This document shows positions 1 to 8,837 of a stretch of DNA of 64,000 nucleotides, piece after piece. Positions within the stretch are counted from its first letter, which is position 1. Every line of letters begins with the position of its first letter. The stretch covers positions 1 through 64,000 of the forward strand of contig JFHF01000037.1 of assembly GCA_000648925.1 (NCBI GenBank). Direction: 5' to 3'. Position numbers and translations under genes: made by a program. The notes beneath the pieces are model-generated. The model worked only from the letters and a program-made list of their open reading frames with translations, was not told where the DNA came from and made no database searches. The DNA is from Caballeronia jiangsuensis. Lineage in GTDB: Bacteria; Pseudomonadota; Gammaproteobacteria; Burkholderiales; Burkholderiaceae.

Positions 1-153
1 CATCGCAAGAGCGCTACCACCTCAACTTCCGTCTTGCGTCGCTGCATCAGCAGCAGAGAAACGAGATTATGAACAACGTTTCGGTTCGTGTCAACAAGAT
101 TCGAAGCGTTTTCTTATTGACTCAACCTACTGACCCTGCCGACTCAAAGCAAA
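1..153. other. Left-edge segment without an assignable gene
   Basis: No reading frame here looks like a real protein. The only sizeable frame runs on into the tRNA gene on the other strand. The stretch lies downstream of the tRNA-Thr terminator. I see nothing else in it that I can name. Confidence 0.4.
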
Positions 154-180
154 CGGGTCGTGCGGACATCGCACGACCCG
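154..180 (-). terminator. Intrinsic terminator of the tRNA-Thr transcript
   Basis: An 11-bp perfect stem (154-164 with 170-180, CGGGTCGTGCG and its complement) encloses a 5-nt loop. On the minus strand it is followed by TTTGCTTT. It lies 13 bp beyond the 3' end of the tRNA gene, as expected for a Rho-independent terminator. Confidence 0.8.
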
Positions 181-193
181 TCGGCGTAAGTCT

Positions 194-269
<76 letters not shown>

Positions 270-287
270 GAAGAGCGAGATTCTACT

Positions 288-788
288 TCATTTAACGACT
301 TTGAGGTGAGACCTCGCGGGTGATTTCGAAGCGTCGTCGTCATCTGTGGCGGCCTGCGACTCATCCTTCGGCGCGGACTCCGCACGCTCACCAGCGGGCT
401 CCTCGATCTGCCGTGTCTCACGCTCGGGTGATCGCGCCCCGACAGGTGCACTCGCCAGTTCCGAACCGGAATGCGTCTGCTCGACCGGGAACGCCATCCC
501 CTGTCCGTTTTCGCGCGCGTAGATGGCGAGCACGTTCGCGACCTGCACCTCGATCTTGTGCGACTTGCCGGAGAACCGCGCGCTGAACTCGATCCACTCG
601 TTGCCCATCTGCAGCTGGCTCGTCGCCTCGAAACTGATGTTCAACACGATCTCGTCGTTGCGCACAAACTGACGCGGCACGCGCGTGGCGGCATCGACCC
701 GCACGGCGATATGGGGCGTGAAACCGTTGTCCGTGCACCACTCGTACAGCGCGCGCAACAAATACGGCTTGGTGGAAATCTCTTGCAT
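288..788 (-). CDS. sspB: SspB, ClpXP protease specificity-enhancing factor
   Basis: SspB is the adaptor that binds ssrA-tagged proteins and delivers them to the ClpXP protease. Residues 1 to about 104 form the substrate-binding domain (start PYLLRALYEWCTDNGFTPHI, then the LNISFEAT strand). A long charged, probably disordered linker follows. The C-terminal tail HLKVVK resembles the ClpX-binding motif at the end of the E. coli protein (family knowledge). A TTG codon precedes the ATG directly. I chose the ATG at 788 because GAGGAA lies about 5 nt upstream of it. It follows sspA by 63 bp in the usual sspA-sspB order. Confidence 0.95.
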   Translation of the reverse strand: MQEISTKPYLLRALYEWCTDNGFTPHIAVRVDAATRVPRQFVRNDEIVLNISFEATSQLQMGNEWIEFSARFSGKSHKIEVQVANVLAIYARENGQGMAFPVEQTHSGSELASAPVGARSPERETRQIEEPAGERAESAPKDESQAATDDDDASKSPARSHLKVVK

Positions 789-851
789 CAACTTTCCTCT
801 GTCGGAATGCGGCCGCGCGAAACCGCGCCGCCGCGTCCCAACGCACTCAAA

Positions 852-1463
852 CTATCGACGCATCACCTTTTCGGAAGGCGTCAGCGCTTCAATATAAGCC
901 GGGCGGCTGAAAATCCGTTCGGCGTACTTCATCAACGGTGCAGCGTTCTTCGAGAGTTCGATGCCGTAGTGATCCAGACGCCACAGCAGCGGAGCGATCG
1001 CGACGTCGAGCATCGAGAACTCTTCGCCCAGCATGTACTTGTTCTTCAGGAAGATCGGAGCGAGTTGCGTGAGGCGATCGCGGATCGCGCCGCGCGCCTT
1101 TTCGTGATTCTTCTCGGCGGCCTTGCCCTTCTCGTTCTCGAGCGTGCCGACGTGAACGAACAGTTCCTTCTCGAAGTTCAGCAGGAACAGGCGCGCGCGG
1201 GCGCGCTGCACCGGATCCGCCGGCATGAGTTGCGGGTGCGGGAAACGCTCGTCGATATATTCGTTGATGATATTCGACTCGTACAGGATCAGGTCGCGCT
1301 CGACGAGAATCGGCACCTGTCCGTACGGGTTCATCACCGCGATGTCTTCCGGCTTGTTGAACAGGTCAACGTCGCGAATCTCGAAGTCCATGCCCTTTTC
1401 GAACAACACCAGCCGGCAGCGCTGGGAGAAGGGGCAAGTAGTGCCGGAATACAGAACCATCAT
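852..1463 (-). CDS. sspA: SspA, stringent starvation protein A (GST-fold RNA polymerase-associated protein)
   Basis: A 203-residue protein with an N-terminal thioredoxin-like GST domain (VLYSGTTCPFSQRCRLVLFE, then NPYGQVPILVERDLILYESN) and an all-helical C-terminal half. SspA homologs bind RNA polymerase and modulate stress transcription rather than acting as glutathione transferases. That function is family knowledge and is not visible in the sequence. Two tandem Met codons make the exact start uncertain by one residue. It lies between petC and sspB on the same strand, a common order in beta- and gammaproteobacteria. Confidence 0.93.
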   Translation of the reverse strand: MMVLYSGTTCPFSQRCRLVLFEKGMDFEIRDVDLFNKPEDIAVMNPYGQVPILVERDLILYESNIINEYIDERFPHPQLMPADPVQRARARLFLLNFEKELFVHVGTLENEKGKAAEKNHEKARGAIRDRLTQLAPIFLKNKYMLGEEFSMLDVAIAPLLWRLDHYGIELSKNAAPLMKYAERIFSRPAYIEALTPSEKVMRR

Positions 1464-1556
1464 GTTTTTAAAGTTCCTTCAGTAAACTCGAAGGGCCGGC
1501 CGCGGCGTTTTCTCGAGGAAAACGTCGTCGCGCCGACCCACGCCGTCGAAGGCGCG

Positions 1557-2312
1557 CTATTTGATATCTTTCCAGTATGCCGCGTTCAGGCGCCACGCGA
1601 GGAAACTCAGGAGCGCCAGGAACAGCAGAACCCAGACACCGAGCCGCTTGCGCGTCTGCTGCGCGGGTTCCGCCATCCACGACATGTACGAAACGAGATC
1701 GGCCACAGTTGAATCATAATCCACGGATGACATGGCACCAGGCGTAACCTGAGTGTAACCGACGAATCTTCTTACCTTTTCGCCCGTCTTTTCGTCCGTA
1801 TCGGTCTCGAATTTCGCATCGCGAATGCCCTGAAGCGTCCAGAGCACGTGCGGCATGCCGACATTCTCATACACGCGGTTGTTCCAGCCGGTCGGCCGCG
1901 TCGGATCGCGATAGAAACTCCGCAAGTATGTATAGAGCCAGTCGTTGCCGCGCGCCCGCGCCTCGACCGACAGATCCGGCGGCGACGCGCCGAACCACGC
2001 TTTCGCGTCTTCCGGGCGCATCGCGATGGACATCGTGTTGCCGACCTTGTCCGTCGAGAAGAGCAGATTCTCCTGAATCTGCTTCTGACTGATGCCGAGA
2101 TCGGTCAGCCGGTTGTACCGCATCAGGTTCGCGCTGTGGCAGTTCAGGCAGTAGTTTACAAAAACTTGGGCGCCATGCTGCAAAGACGCCAGATTGTCCG
2201 AACTGTCAGGTGCGCGATCGAGCACCGCTTCTTCCTGCGCAAACGCCGGCACCGCACCGAACGCGAGCAGCGCCGCGCCAATCATCGCTATTGTAGAGAG
2301 CCATTTTTTCAT
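1557..2312 (-). CDS. petC: Cytochrome c1, bc1 complex (PetC)
   Basis: Haem-c subunit of ubiquinol:cytochrome c oxidoreductase. It passes electrons from the Rieske centre to soluble cytochrome c on the periplasmic side. Residues 1-25 form a Sec signal peptide ending AFA. The haem-binding CLNCH lies at residues 55-59, and a Met in IAMRPEDAKAW is the likely axial ligand. A single C-terminal membrane anchor (GVWVLLFLALLSFLAW) precedes the final basic residues. The 251-residue length is normal for beta/gammaproteobacteria. It starts 23 bp after petB, so the bc1 genes form one operon in the order A-B-C. Confidence 0.97.
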   Translation of the reverse strand: MKKWLSTIAMIGAALLAFGAVPAFAQEEAVLDRAPDSSDNLASLQHGAQVFVNYCLNCHSANLMRYNRLTDLGISQKQIQENLLFSTDKVGNTMSIAMRPEDAKAWFGASPPDLSVEARARGNDWLYTYLRSFYRDPTRPTGWNNRVYENVGMPHVLWTLQGIRDAKFETDTDEKTGEKVRRFVGYTQVTPGAMSSVDYDSTVADLVSYMSWMAEPAQQTRKRLGVWVLLFLALLSFLAWRLNAAYWKDIK

Positions 2313-2335
2313 CGTATTTGTCTCCGGACGTGCGC

Positions 2336-3718
2336 TCAGTGAGGTTTGTAGTGCACTCGCTCAGGCGGCGTCTTGAATCTGCCGCGCGGCGTCCAGAAAG
2401 GCATGCCGAGGAAGAACGCAAAGTAGATCAGTGCGCAGATCTGCGCGATCAGCGTCGCGGCCGGCGATGGCGGTCGCGTGCCGAGGAAACCGAGCATCAG
2501 GAACGCGAAGATGAAGATCGCGTAAAAGACCTTGTGGAAAAGCGGCCGATAGCGGATCGATTTCACCGGACTGCGGTCGAGCCACGGCAGGAAGAACAAT
2601 GACACGACCGCCGTGCCCATCACGACCACGCCCCAGAACTTCGATTCCGTCAGCGCCATGAAAATCAGCACGAGGGCCGCAAGCACGGGAAGGCCGAGCC
2701 GCCACTTGCCGCGCCCCTTCACCAGTGCGAGCACGCCGAGCAGCGCTATCACGATCATCAGCACGATCTTGAACGGATCGGTCGTCGCGCGAAGCATCGC
2801 GTAGAACGCGGTGAAGTACCACACGGGCGCGATCTCCGGCGGCGTCTGCAGCGGGTTGGCTGGCACGAAGTTATTGGCTTCGAGGAAGTAGCCGCCCATT
2901 TCCGGCGCGAAGAAGATGATCGCGGCGAAGATCAGCAGGAACACGCACACGCCCATGAAGTCGTGCACCGAGTAGTACGGGTGGAACGGAATGCCGTCGA
3001 GCGGAATACCGTCAGGGCCCTTCTTCGCCTTGATCTCGATGCCGTCCGGATTGTTCGAGCCGACTTCATGCAGCGCGACCAGATGCGCGACCACGAGCCC
3101 GATCAGCACCAGCGGAATCGCGATCACGTGGAATGCGAAGAAGCGGTTCAGCGTGACATCCGACACGACGTAGTCGCCGCGAATCCACAGCGACAGATCC
3201 GGGCCGATGAACGGAATCGCCGAGAACAGATTCACGATCACCTGCGCGCCCCAGAACGACATCTGCCCCCACGGAAGCAGATAACCGAAGAACGCTTCGG
3301 CCATGAGGCAGAGAAAGATTGCGCACCCGAAGATCCAGACGAGTTCGCGCGGCTTGCGATACGACCCGTACATCAGCCCGCGGAACATATGCAGATACAC
3401 GACGACGAAGAACATCGACGCGCCCGTCGAATGCATGTAGCGAATGAGCCAGCCCCACGGCACCTCGCGCATGATGTACTCGACCGATGCGAACGCGAGC
3501 GTCGCGTCGGGCTTGTAGTTCATCGTCAGGAAAATGCCGGTGACGATCTGATTCACCAGCACCAGCAGCGCGAGCGAGCCGAAGAAGTACCAGAAGTTGA
3601 AATTCTTCGGCGCGTAGTACTCGGATACGTGCTTCTTCCAGGTCGAGGTCATCGGAAACCGGCGGTCGATCCAGCCGGTCAAGCCCGTTGCCTCCACTTC
3701 CTTGTCTGCGGTCGCCAT
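2336..3718 (-). CDS. petB: Cytochrome b, bc1 complex (PetB)
   Basis: Membrane-embedded quinol-oxidising subunit carrying two b haems. Haem-ligand histidines can be seen at 96/110 and 197/212, spaced 14 and 15 residues apart. The spacing and the PVWY motif, in place of the PEWY of mitochondrial proteins, fit the variant I associate with beta- and gammaproteobacteria. At 460 residues it is a full-length fused cytochrome b with about eight or more membrane segments. The start codon abuts the petA stop with no spacer. Confidence 0.97.
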   Translation of the reverse strand: MATADKEVEATGLTGWIDRRFPMTSTWKKHVSEYYAPKNFNFWYFFGSLALLVLVNQIVTGIFLTMNYKPDATLAFASVEYIMREVPWGWLIRYMHSTGASMFFVVVYLHMFRGLMYGSYRKPRELVWIFGCAIFLCLMAEAFFGYLLPWGQMSFWGAQVIVNLFSAIPFIGPDLSLWIRGDYVVSDVTLNRFFAFHVIAIPLVLIGLVVAHLVALHEVGSNNPDGIEIKAKKGPDGIPLDGIPFHPYYSVHDFMGVCVFLLIFAAIIFFAPEMGGYFLEANNFVPANPLQTPPEIAPVWYFTAFYAMLRATTDPFKIVLMIVIALLGVLALVKGRGKWRLGLPVLAALVLIFMALTESKFWGVVVMGTAVVSLFFLPWLDRSPVKSIRYRPLFHKVFYAIFIFAFLMLGFLGTRPPSPAATLIAQICALIYFAFFLGMPFWTPRGRFKTPPERVHYKPH

Positions 3719-4339
3719 TTACGCCTCTCCCTTTTCGTCCTTGCCGATCACGAGTTGCGTCGCGGAAGTGAACATGAACGGCGGAATGTCCAGGTTCTGC
3801 GGCGCGGGCTTGTTCTTGAAGACGCGGCCGGCCATGTCATAGGTCGAACCGTGGCACGGGCAAAGGAAGCCGCCCGGCCAGTTATCGGGGAGATTGGGTT
3901 GCGCACCCTCCTGGAAGCGCGGTGTAGGCGTGCAGCCCAGATGGGTGCACACGGCGACCGCTACGAAAATGTTCTTGTGATCGGCGCGCGAGCGGAACTC
4001 GTTGTTGCAGTACTCCGGCAACGGCATCGAAAATTCCATCTTCGATTTCGGGTCGGCTACTTCGTTGTCGGCCTTCTTGACGTCGGCCAGCATTTCGTCG
4101 GTGCGGTTGACGATCCACACCGGCTTGCCGCGCCAGGCGACGGTCATCATTTCGCCCGGCTTGAGTCCGCTGATATCGACCTCGACAGGCGCGCCCGCCG
4201 CCTTGGCCTTCTCCGATGGAGCAAACGAACCTACAAAAGGAACTACGGTTGCCACAGCTCCGAAACCACCTGCTGCGGTCGTCGCAATCAGCCAGGAACG
4301 GCGGCCGCCGTCGACGCGTTTTTCATCCTTGTCTCGCAT
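3719..4339 (-). CDS. petA: Rieske iron-sulfur protein, bc1 complex (PetA)
   Basis: Carries the high-potential 2Fe-2S cluster that takes an electron from quinol at the Qo site. Both cluster boxes are intact: CTHLGC and CPCHGS. The N-terminus has a twin-arginine motif (RRSWLI) before a hydrophobic anchor, so it is a probable Tat substrate; tatABC lies about 2.3 kb away. The frame opens at a GTG four codons upstream. I prefer the ATG at 4339, giving MRDKDEKR. It is the first gene of petABC. Confidence 0.96.
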   Translation of the reverse strand: MRDKDEKRVDGGRRSWLIATTAAGGFGAVATVVPFVGSFAPSEKAKAAGAPVEVDISGLKPGEMMTVAWRGKPVWIVNRTDEMLADVKKADNEVADPKSKMEFSMPLPEYCNNEFRSRADHKNIFVAVAVCTHLGCTPTPRFQEGAQPNLPDNWPGGFLCPCHGSTYDMAGRVFKNKPAPQNLDIPPFMFTSATQLVIGKDEKGEA

Positions 4340-4363
4340 CACACGCCCCACTTCTGAGTTGGA

Positions 4364-4369
4364 TTTATA
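4364..4369 (-). promoter_or_regulatory. Possible -10 element of the petABC promoter
   Basis: The minus strand reads TATAAA 25 bp upstream of the petA ATG, in the intergenic space after the Nif3-like gene. I see no good -35 hexamer at 16-18 bp, so this is only a candidate. Confidence 0.3.
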
Positions 4370-4434
4370 CCGTCACATCAGTTGTTCGCCGTTAGTGTGC
4401 GCGAATGGAGTTAGCATTTACAAGGGCTGACTAG

Positions 4435-4455
4435 CAAAAATCACTCGAAGTGATT
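4435..4455 (-). terminator. Weak hairpin terminator after the Nif3-like gene
   Basis: A perfect 7-bp inverted repeat (AATCACT / AGTGATT with a 3-nt loop, 4439-4455) is followed on the minus strand by a short T run (TTTTTGC). It lies 100 bp past the Nif3-like stop and upstream of petA. The stem is AT-rich, so termination may be partial. Confidence 0.45.
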
Positions 4456-4554
4456 GATGCTTCAGGGTTTTCCCCACGTTTTTCGCGCAATCTGGTGAAG
4501 CTTCATTCAGGCAGCTGCAAGGACCAATAATCGACACGCCGGCTTAACAACGTA

Positions 4555-5301
4555 TTAAACCGGATTATCGATGTCGATAAAAAGATGTTCGATATCGAAC
4601 TGCTCTGACAGATGCGCGCCGACGGCCTGCACGCCATAACGCTCCGTCGCGTGATGGCCGGCCGCGATGTACGCCACGCCCGATTCCGCGGCGATGTGCA
4701 TCGTCTGTTCCGAGACTTCGCCGCTCAGATATACGTCCGCGCGCGCGCCGATCGCGTCTTCGAAATAGCCCTGCGCGCCGCCCGTGCACCACGCCACGCG
4801 ACGCAACTCTTTGTCCGTATCGCCGAACACGAGGGGCTTCCTGCCGAGCGCGTTCTCGACCATCGCGCTGAAATGCTCGAGCGAAAGCGGCATCGCGAGC
4901 GTCGCGGCCCAGCCGAGATCCTGATCGGCGAAACGGCTGTCTGCGATCAGCCCGAGGCGCGCGCCGATCTGCGCATTGTTGCCCAGCTCCGGGTGCGAAT
5001 CGAGCGGAAGATGGTAAGCGAAGAGATTGATGTCGTTGGCGATCAGCGTGCGCAGCCGCCGATGCTTGCGTCCCGTGATCTGCGGCGCCTCGTTGCGCCA
5101 GAAGTAACCGTGATGCACGAGCACGGTGTCCGCGCCCCACTCCAGCGCGGCCTCGAGGAACGCCTGCGAGGCCGTTACGCCGCTCGCGATCTTCTGCACG
5201 CGGCGCGCGCCTTCAACCTGCAGACCGTTAGGGCAATAGTCCTTGAAGCGGCCGATTTCCAGCAGATTGTTCAGATACAATTCGAGTTCGATCCGATCCA
5301 T
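4555..5301 (-). CDS. Nif3-like dinuclear metal centre protein (YbgI/GCH1-type-2 family)
   Basis: A 248-residue Nif3/YbgI-family protein, usually a hexameric ring with a dinuclear metal site. Metal-binding signatures are visible: VLVHHGYFW, HLPLDSHPELGNN and the C-terminal GHHATERYG. The family has been annotated as GTP cyclohydrolase 1 type 2, but the physiological role is unsettled. It is divergent from the protease gene, with 20 bp between the two start codons, so any promoters must lie inside the opposing coding sequences or overlap the starts. Confidence 0.9.
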   Translation of the reverse strand: MDRIELELYLNNLLEIGRFKDYCPNGLQVEGARRVQKIASGVTASQAFLEAALEWGADTVLVHHGYFWRNEAPQITGRKHRRLRTLIANDINLFAYHLPLDSHPELGNNAQIGARLGLIADSRFADQDLGWAATLAMPLSLEHFSAMVENALGRKPLVFGDTDKELRRVAWCTGGAQGYFEDAIGARADVYLSGEVSEQTMHIAAESGVAYIAAGHHATERYGVQAVGAHLSEQFDIEHLFIDIDNPV

Positions 5302-5321
5302 GAAATCCTCTATCCCTTCAA

Positions 5322-6548
5322 ATGCTTAGACGCTTCTGGCTATTTTTTGCCCAAGCGGTCACCGTGCTTTTGGCCCTGATGTTCATCATCGCGACCTTGA
5401 AACCGCAGTGGCTTCAACGTCAGGGTCAATTCGGCAAGCAGCTTGCCGAGCCGATCGTCGCGTTGCAGGAGGTGGCGCCGAGCATTGGCTCGCGCCCGGT
5501 TCAGTCGTCCTACTCGGAAGGCGCGCAAAAGGCGATGCCGGCCGTCGTGAACGTCTTCTCCAGCAAGGACGGCAACCTGCCGCCCGACCCGCGTGCGAAA
5601 GACCCGCTGTTCCGCTATTTCTTCGGTGACAAGAACAAACGCAAGAGCGACGAGCCGCCTGCATCGAATCTCGGCTCCGGCGTCATCGTCAGCTCGGAAG
5701 GTTACATTCTAACGAACCAGCATGTCGTCGACGGGGCGGATCAAATCGAAGTCGCGCTCGCCGATGGTCGCACGTCCAGCGCGAAAGTGATCGGCGTCGA
5801 TCCGGAAACCGACCTCGCCGTGCTGAAGATCAACATGACCAATCTGCCGAGCATCACGCTCGGCCGCATGGATCAGACGCGCGTCGGCGACGTCGTGCTC
5901 GCGATCGGCAATCCGTTCGGCGTAGGCCAGACGGTCACGATGGGCATCGTCAGCGCGCTCGGGCGCAATCACCTCGGCATCAACACGTTCGAGAACTTCA
6001 TCCAGACGGACGCGGCGATCAATCCCGGCAACTCGGGCGGTGCGCTGGTGGACGTGAACGGCAATCTGCTCGGCATCAACACGGCGATCTATTCGCGCAG
6101 CGGCGGCTCGCTCGGCATCGGCTTTGCGATTCCCGTGTCGACCGCGCGCAGCGTGCTCGAAAGCATCATCACGACGGGCACGGTCACGCGCGGCTGGATC
6201 GGCGTGGAGCCTCAGGACGTCACGCCGGAGATCGCCGAATCGTTCGGGCTGGATCAGAAGTCCGGCGCGATCGTCGCGGGCGTGCTGCAAGGCGGCCCGG
6301 CGGACAAGGCGGGCATCAAGCCGGGCGACATCCTCGTCTCAATCAACGACGACACGATCACCGACACCACGCGCCTGCTCAACGTCGTCGCGCAGATCAA
6401 GCCGGGCACGTCGGTGAAGGTTCACCTGATGCGCAAGAACAAGGAACTGGACGTCAACGTGATGATCGGCAAGCGTCCCGCGCAACCACGCGCGCCGCAG
6501 ATGCCGGATGAAGATCAAGGCGATCAGGGTGACCAGGGCGACGAATAA
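5322..6548 (+). CDS. Membrane-anchored trypsin-like protease, DegS/AlgW/HtrA type
   Basis: A periplasmic serine protease with one N-terminal membrane anchor (residues 5-25) and the triad His134 (TNQHVV), Asp164 (ETDLAV) and Ser238 (PGNSGGAL). A single PDZ domain spans about residues 290-385. One PDZ plus an uncleaved anchor fits DegS/AlgW, the site-1 proteases that cleave anti-sigma-E on envelope stress, better than two-PDZ DegP. That assignment is inferred. The C-terminus ends in an acidic repeat of the type DQGDQGD. A strong bidirectional terminator follows. Confidence 0.92.
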   Translation: MLRRFWLFFAQAVTVLLALMFIIATLKPQWLQRQGQFGKQLAEPIVALQEVAPSIGSRPVQSSYSEGAQKAMPAVVNVFSSKDGNLPPDPRAKDPLFRYFFGDKNKRKSDEPPASNLGSGVIVSSEGYILTNQHVVDGADQIEVALADGRTSSAKVIGVDPETDLAVLKINMTNLPSITLGRMDQTRVGDVVLAIGNPFGVGQTVTMGIVSALGRNHLGINTFENFIQTDAAINPGNSGGALVDVNGNLLGINTAIYSRSGGSLGIGFAIPVSTARSVLESIITTGTVTRGWIGVEPQDVTPEIAESFGLDQKSGAIVAGVLQGGPADKAGIKPGDILVSINDDTITDTTRLLNVVAQIKPGTSVKVHLMRKNKELDVNVMIGKRPAQPRAPQMPDEDQGDQGDQGDE

Positions 6549-6569
6549 AACGACGCATCCGTGAAAGCA

Positions 6570-6605
6570 AAAAGGCAGCTTCGATCGCTCGAAGCTGCCT
6601 TTTTT
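6570..6605. terminator. Bidirectional terminator between the DegS-like gene and tatC
   Basis: A 12-bp perfect stem (6573-6584 with 6589-6600, AGGCAGCTTCGA) has a 4-nt loop. An A run lies on the left and a T run on the right, so it can end transcription from both convergent genes. Confidence 0.9.
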
Positions 6606-6646
6606 GTTTCCATGACGCCGACTCCCGCCGCGACAATACGCCGCAC

Positions 6647-7423
6647 TTACTCTGCCGCCGGCTCCTCGTTCTTGACCTGTTCCTTGCCGACTACCAGCCG
6701 TGCCGCGATGATGCCCGCCTCATAAAGAATGATGAGCGGAATCGCGAGAATCAGCTGCGAGAAAACGTCAGGCGGCGTAACCACCGCCGAAATAACGAAC
6801 GCGCCGACGATCACGTACGGACGGATCTGCTTGAGCTTCTGGATCGATACGACGCCCATGCGCGCGAGCAGCACGACGACGATCGGAACCTCGAATGTCA
6901 CCCCGAACGCGATGAACATCGTCAGCACGAAGCTCAGGTAATTGTCGATATCCGTCGTCATTTCCGCGCCCAGTGGCGCGTTGTAGTGCGCCATCACGCG
7001 GAAAATAGTCGGGAACACGACGAAGTACGCGAACGCCATGCCGCACAGAAAGAGCGCGTAGCTGCTGAATACGAGCGGCCCGATGAGCTTCTTCTCATGC
7101 TGATACAAACCCGGCGCGACAAAGGCCCAGACCTGATACAGCACGATCGGCAGCGCGATCACGAAGGCGACGAGCATCGTCACCTTCATCGGCACAAAGA
7201 ACGAACCGGTGACGTCGGTGACGATCATCTTGCCGTCGGCTGGCAGGTTCTGCATCAGCGGACGGGCGAGCAGCTTGAAGATGTCCGGCGCCCAGTACAC
7301 CAGCGCGATGAATACGACGATGACCGAAGCGCCCGCGCGAATGATGCGATCGCGCAATTCGACCAGATGCGAAATGAACGTCTCTTCGACGGGCTCTTCT
7401 TTAATGTGTTGCGGGTCGCTCAC
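6647..7423 (-). CDS. tatC: TatC, twin-arginine translocase receptor subunit
   Basis: A 258-residue polytopic protein that recognises twin-arginine signal peptides together with TatB. Family hallmarks include the N-terminal ETFISHLVELRDRI stretch and the loop segment ending in FAYFVVFP. About six membrane helices can be counted. It is the last gene of tatABC, 44 bp after tatB. The likely local clients are the Rieske protein and MsrP, both with RR motifs in this window. Confidence 0.97.
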   Translation of the reverse strand: MSDPQHIKEEPVEETFISHLVELRDRIIRAGASVIVVFIALVYWAPDIFKLLARPLMQNLPADGKMIVTDVTGSFFVPMKVTMLVAFVIALPIVLYQVWAFVAPGLYQHEKKLIGPLVFSSYALFLCGMAFAYFVVFPTIFRVMAHYNAPLGAEMTTDIDNYLSFVLTMFIAFGVTFEVPIVVVLLARMGVVSIQKLKQIRPYVIVGAFVISAVVTPPDVFSQLILAIPLIILYEAGIIAARLVVGKEQVKNEEPAAE

Positions 7424-7467
7424 GCCGGCCCTCGGTAGAAATCATCGATGAAGGAATCGCGGCTCGC

Positions 7468-7998
7468 TCAGAAGAACTTCGTCTGCCGGCGCAGGGTGGC
7501 GGGCGTATGACGAGCGACGCGCGCCGCGCCCGATTGGACCCGCGTGCGACGCGAAGTCGTGCGCTTGTACCAGTTGGGAATCGCGGCCTGTTTCACGCGC
7601 CAGTTCTTGCGCCTGGTTGACGTCGATGAAGACGTGTTTGCCCAGGGCTTGTCCGACGCGGCGCTGTCCGCCGATTCGCCCGCGCTGCCCGCAATGCTCG
7701 GTGTGACCGACGTGCCCTCTTTCCATGCATCGTTCAAATCGGATTCATGGCGACGCAGCGTGTCATGAATCGTCGATTCGACATTCGACGCAGCGGTTTC
7801 GAACTCGGTGCGCATTTTCTTCAGCTCATCGAGTTCCATCTCGCGCGCGACTTCCGATTTGACGTCGTTGATATAGCGCTGCGCGCGCCCGAACAGCGCC
7901 CCCGCCGTGCGAGCGACGCCGGGCAGGCGCTCCGGCCCGAGGACCACCAGCGCCACGACGCCGATGACCGCCATTTTGGTCAGACCGAGATCGAGCAT
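7468..7998 (-). CDS. tatB: TatB, Sec-independent translocase subunit
   Basis: The N-terminal membrane helix ends in the conserved GPERLP hinge (about residues 21-26). An amphipathic helix and a long charged cytoplasmic tail rich in E, K and R follow. At 176 residues it is longer than E. coli TatA and typical of TatB. TatB and TatC form the signal-peptide-binding complex. It lies 36 bp downstream of tatA. Confidence 0.95.
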   Translation of the reverse strand: MLDLGLTKMAVIGVVALVVLGPERLPGVARTAGALFGRAQRYINDVKSEVAREMELDELKKMRTEFETAASNVESTIHDTLRRHESDLNDAWKEGTSVTPSIAGSAGESADSAASDKPWANTSSSTSTRRKNWRVKQAAIPNWYKRTTSRRTRVQSGAARVARHTPATLRRQTKFF

Positions 7999-8034
7999 TG
8001 AACGAAAAGTGGAGGGTTACCGTCGGCGGACGGA

Positions 8035-8271
8035 TTAGCGATAGTCGCCCGAACGGGACTTGTCCTTCGCCTCGACGTCCACGGCGCCGTTACGCGGCAG
8101 CTCGCGCTGATCGGTCGAATTTGCCGGCGTCTCGCCTTCGCGCATGCCTTCCTTGAAACCCTTCACCGCGCCGCCCAGATCGCCGCCGATATTGCGCAGT
8201 TTCTTCGTGCCGAACACGAGCGCCACGATCAGCAGAACAATCAACCAATGCCAAATGCTTAACGAACCCAT
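8035..8271 (-). CDS. tatA: TatA, twin-arginine translocase pore-forming subunit
   Basis: A 78-residue protein with a short N-terminal membrane helix ([15 protein letters not shown]), the [14 protein letters not shown] hinge with its amphipathic helix, and a polar tail. TatA oligomerises to form the translocation path. It is the first gene of tatABC, transcribed away from hinT on the same strand. Confidence 0.96.
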   Translation of the reverse strand: MGSLSIWHWLIVLLIVALVFGTKKLRNIGGDLGGAVKGFKEGMREGETPANSTDQRELPRNGAVDVEAKDKSRSGDYR

Positions 8272-8428
8272 GAATGAAAACTCTCCGTGATTCCGCCCCG
8301 AATTGGGTACCGAGGACGGAAGACTGGCCTTGCGGCCTCAGCCGAGGCCGTCCCGCCTCAACTTCAACTATCGATTTTGCTCGCCCAATATTTCATTGGA
8401 AAGGAGAATGCGAACTTAGATTGCCGCA

Positions 8429-8791
8429 TTACCCCATTCGGCGCCACGGGCGCTCGCCGGCCAACAAATGCGCGTGGATGTGATACACCTCCTGCCCGCC
8501 GCCCGGCCCGGTATTAATTACCGTGCGAAAGCCGGTGTCGCCTCCCGTGTAAGAGACACCCAGATCTTTCGCCAAACGTCCGACGAGACTCACCATTCTA
8601 CCAAGCAGCGGACTGTCACTTTCTGTGCAGTGGGAAAGTGTTTCAATATGCTTGCGCGGGATCACCAGCACATGCACCGGCGCTGCCGGATTGATGTCGT
8701 TGAATGCGACGAATTCTTCATCCTCATAGACTTTCGTGCTCGGCAGTTGACCCGTGGCGATCTTGCAAAAAATGCAGTTGTCTTGACTCAT
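8429..8791 (-). CDS. hinT: HIT-family nucleotide hydrolase (HinT)
   Basis: A histidine-triad protein of 120 residues. The signature HIHAHLLAGE lies near the C-terminus, and the N-terminal CIFCKIATGQLPS with IPRKHIETL is standard for HinT. It hydrolyses nucleoside phosphoramidates such as AMP-linked amines. The frame extends 20 codons upstream, but MSQDNCIFCK at 8791 is the expected start. Downstream, a GC-rich 7-bp hairpin at 8333-8350 lies before tatA. It has no U tract, so it may not terminate. Confidence 0.95.
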   Translation of the reverse strand: MSQDNCIFCKIATGQLPSTKVYEDEEFVAFNDINPAAPVHVLVIPRKHIETLSHCTESDSPLLGRMVSLVGRLAKDLGVSYTGGDTGFRTVINTGPGGGQEVYHIHAHLLAGERPWRRMG

Positions 8792-8837
8792 GTATGTCCC
8801 GTGTCTCCCTGTGCTGGCCTGTCCGATCAAAGCAGAA

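Noticed and set aside
2336-3718. PVWY instead of PEWY in cytochrome b as a lost catalytic residue
   Set aside because: I recall the same variant in beta- and gammaproteobacterial cytochrome b, so it is normal for the lineage.
8333-8350. Terminator between hinT and tatA
   Set aside because: There is a 7-bp GC hairpin, but no T run follows on either strand.
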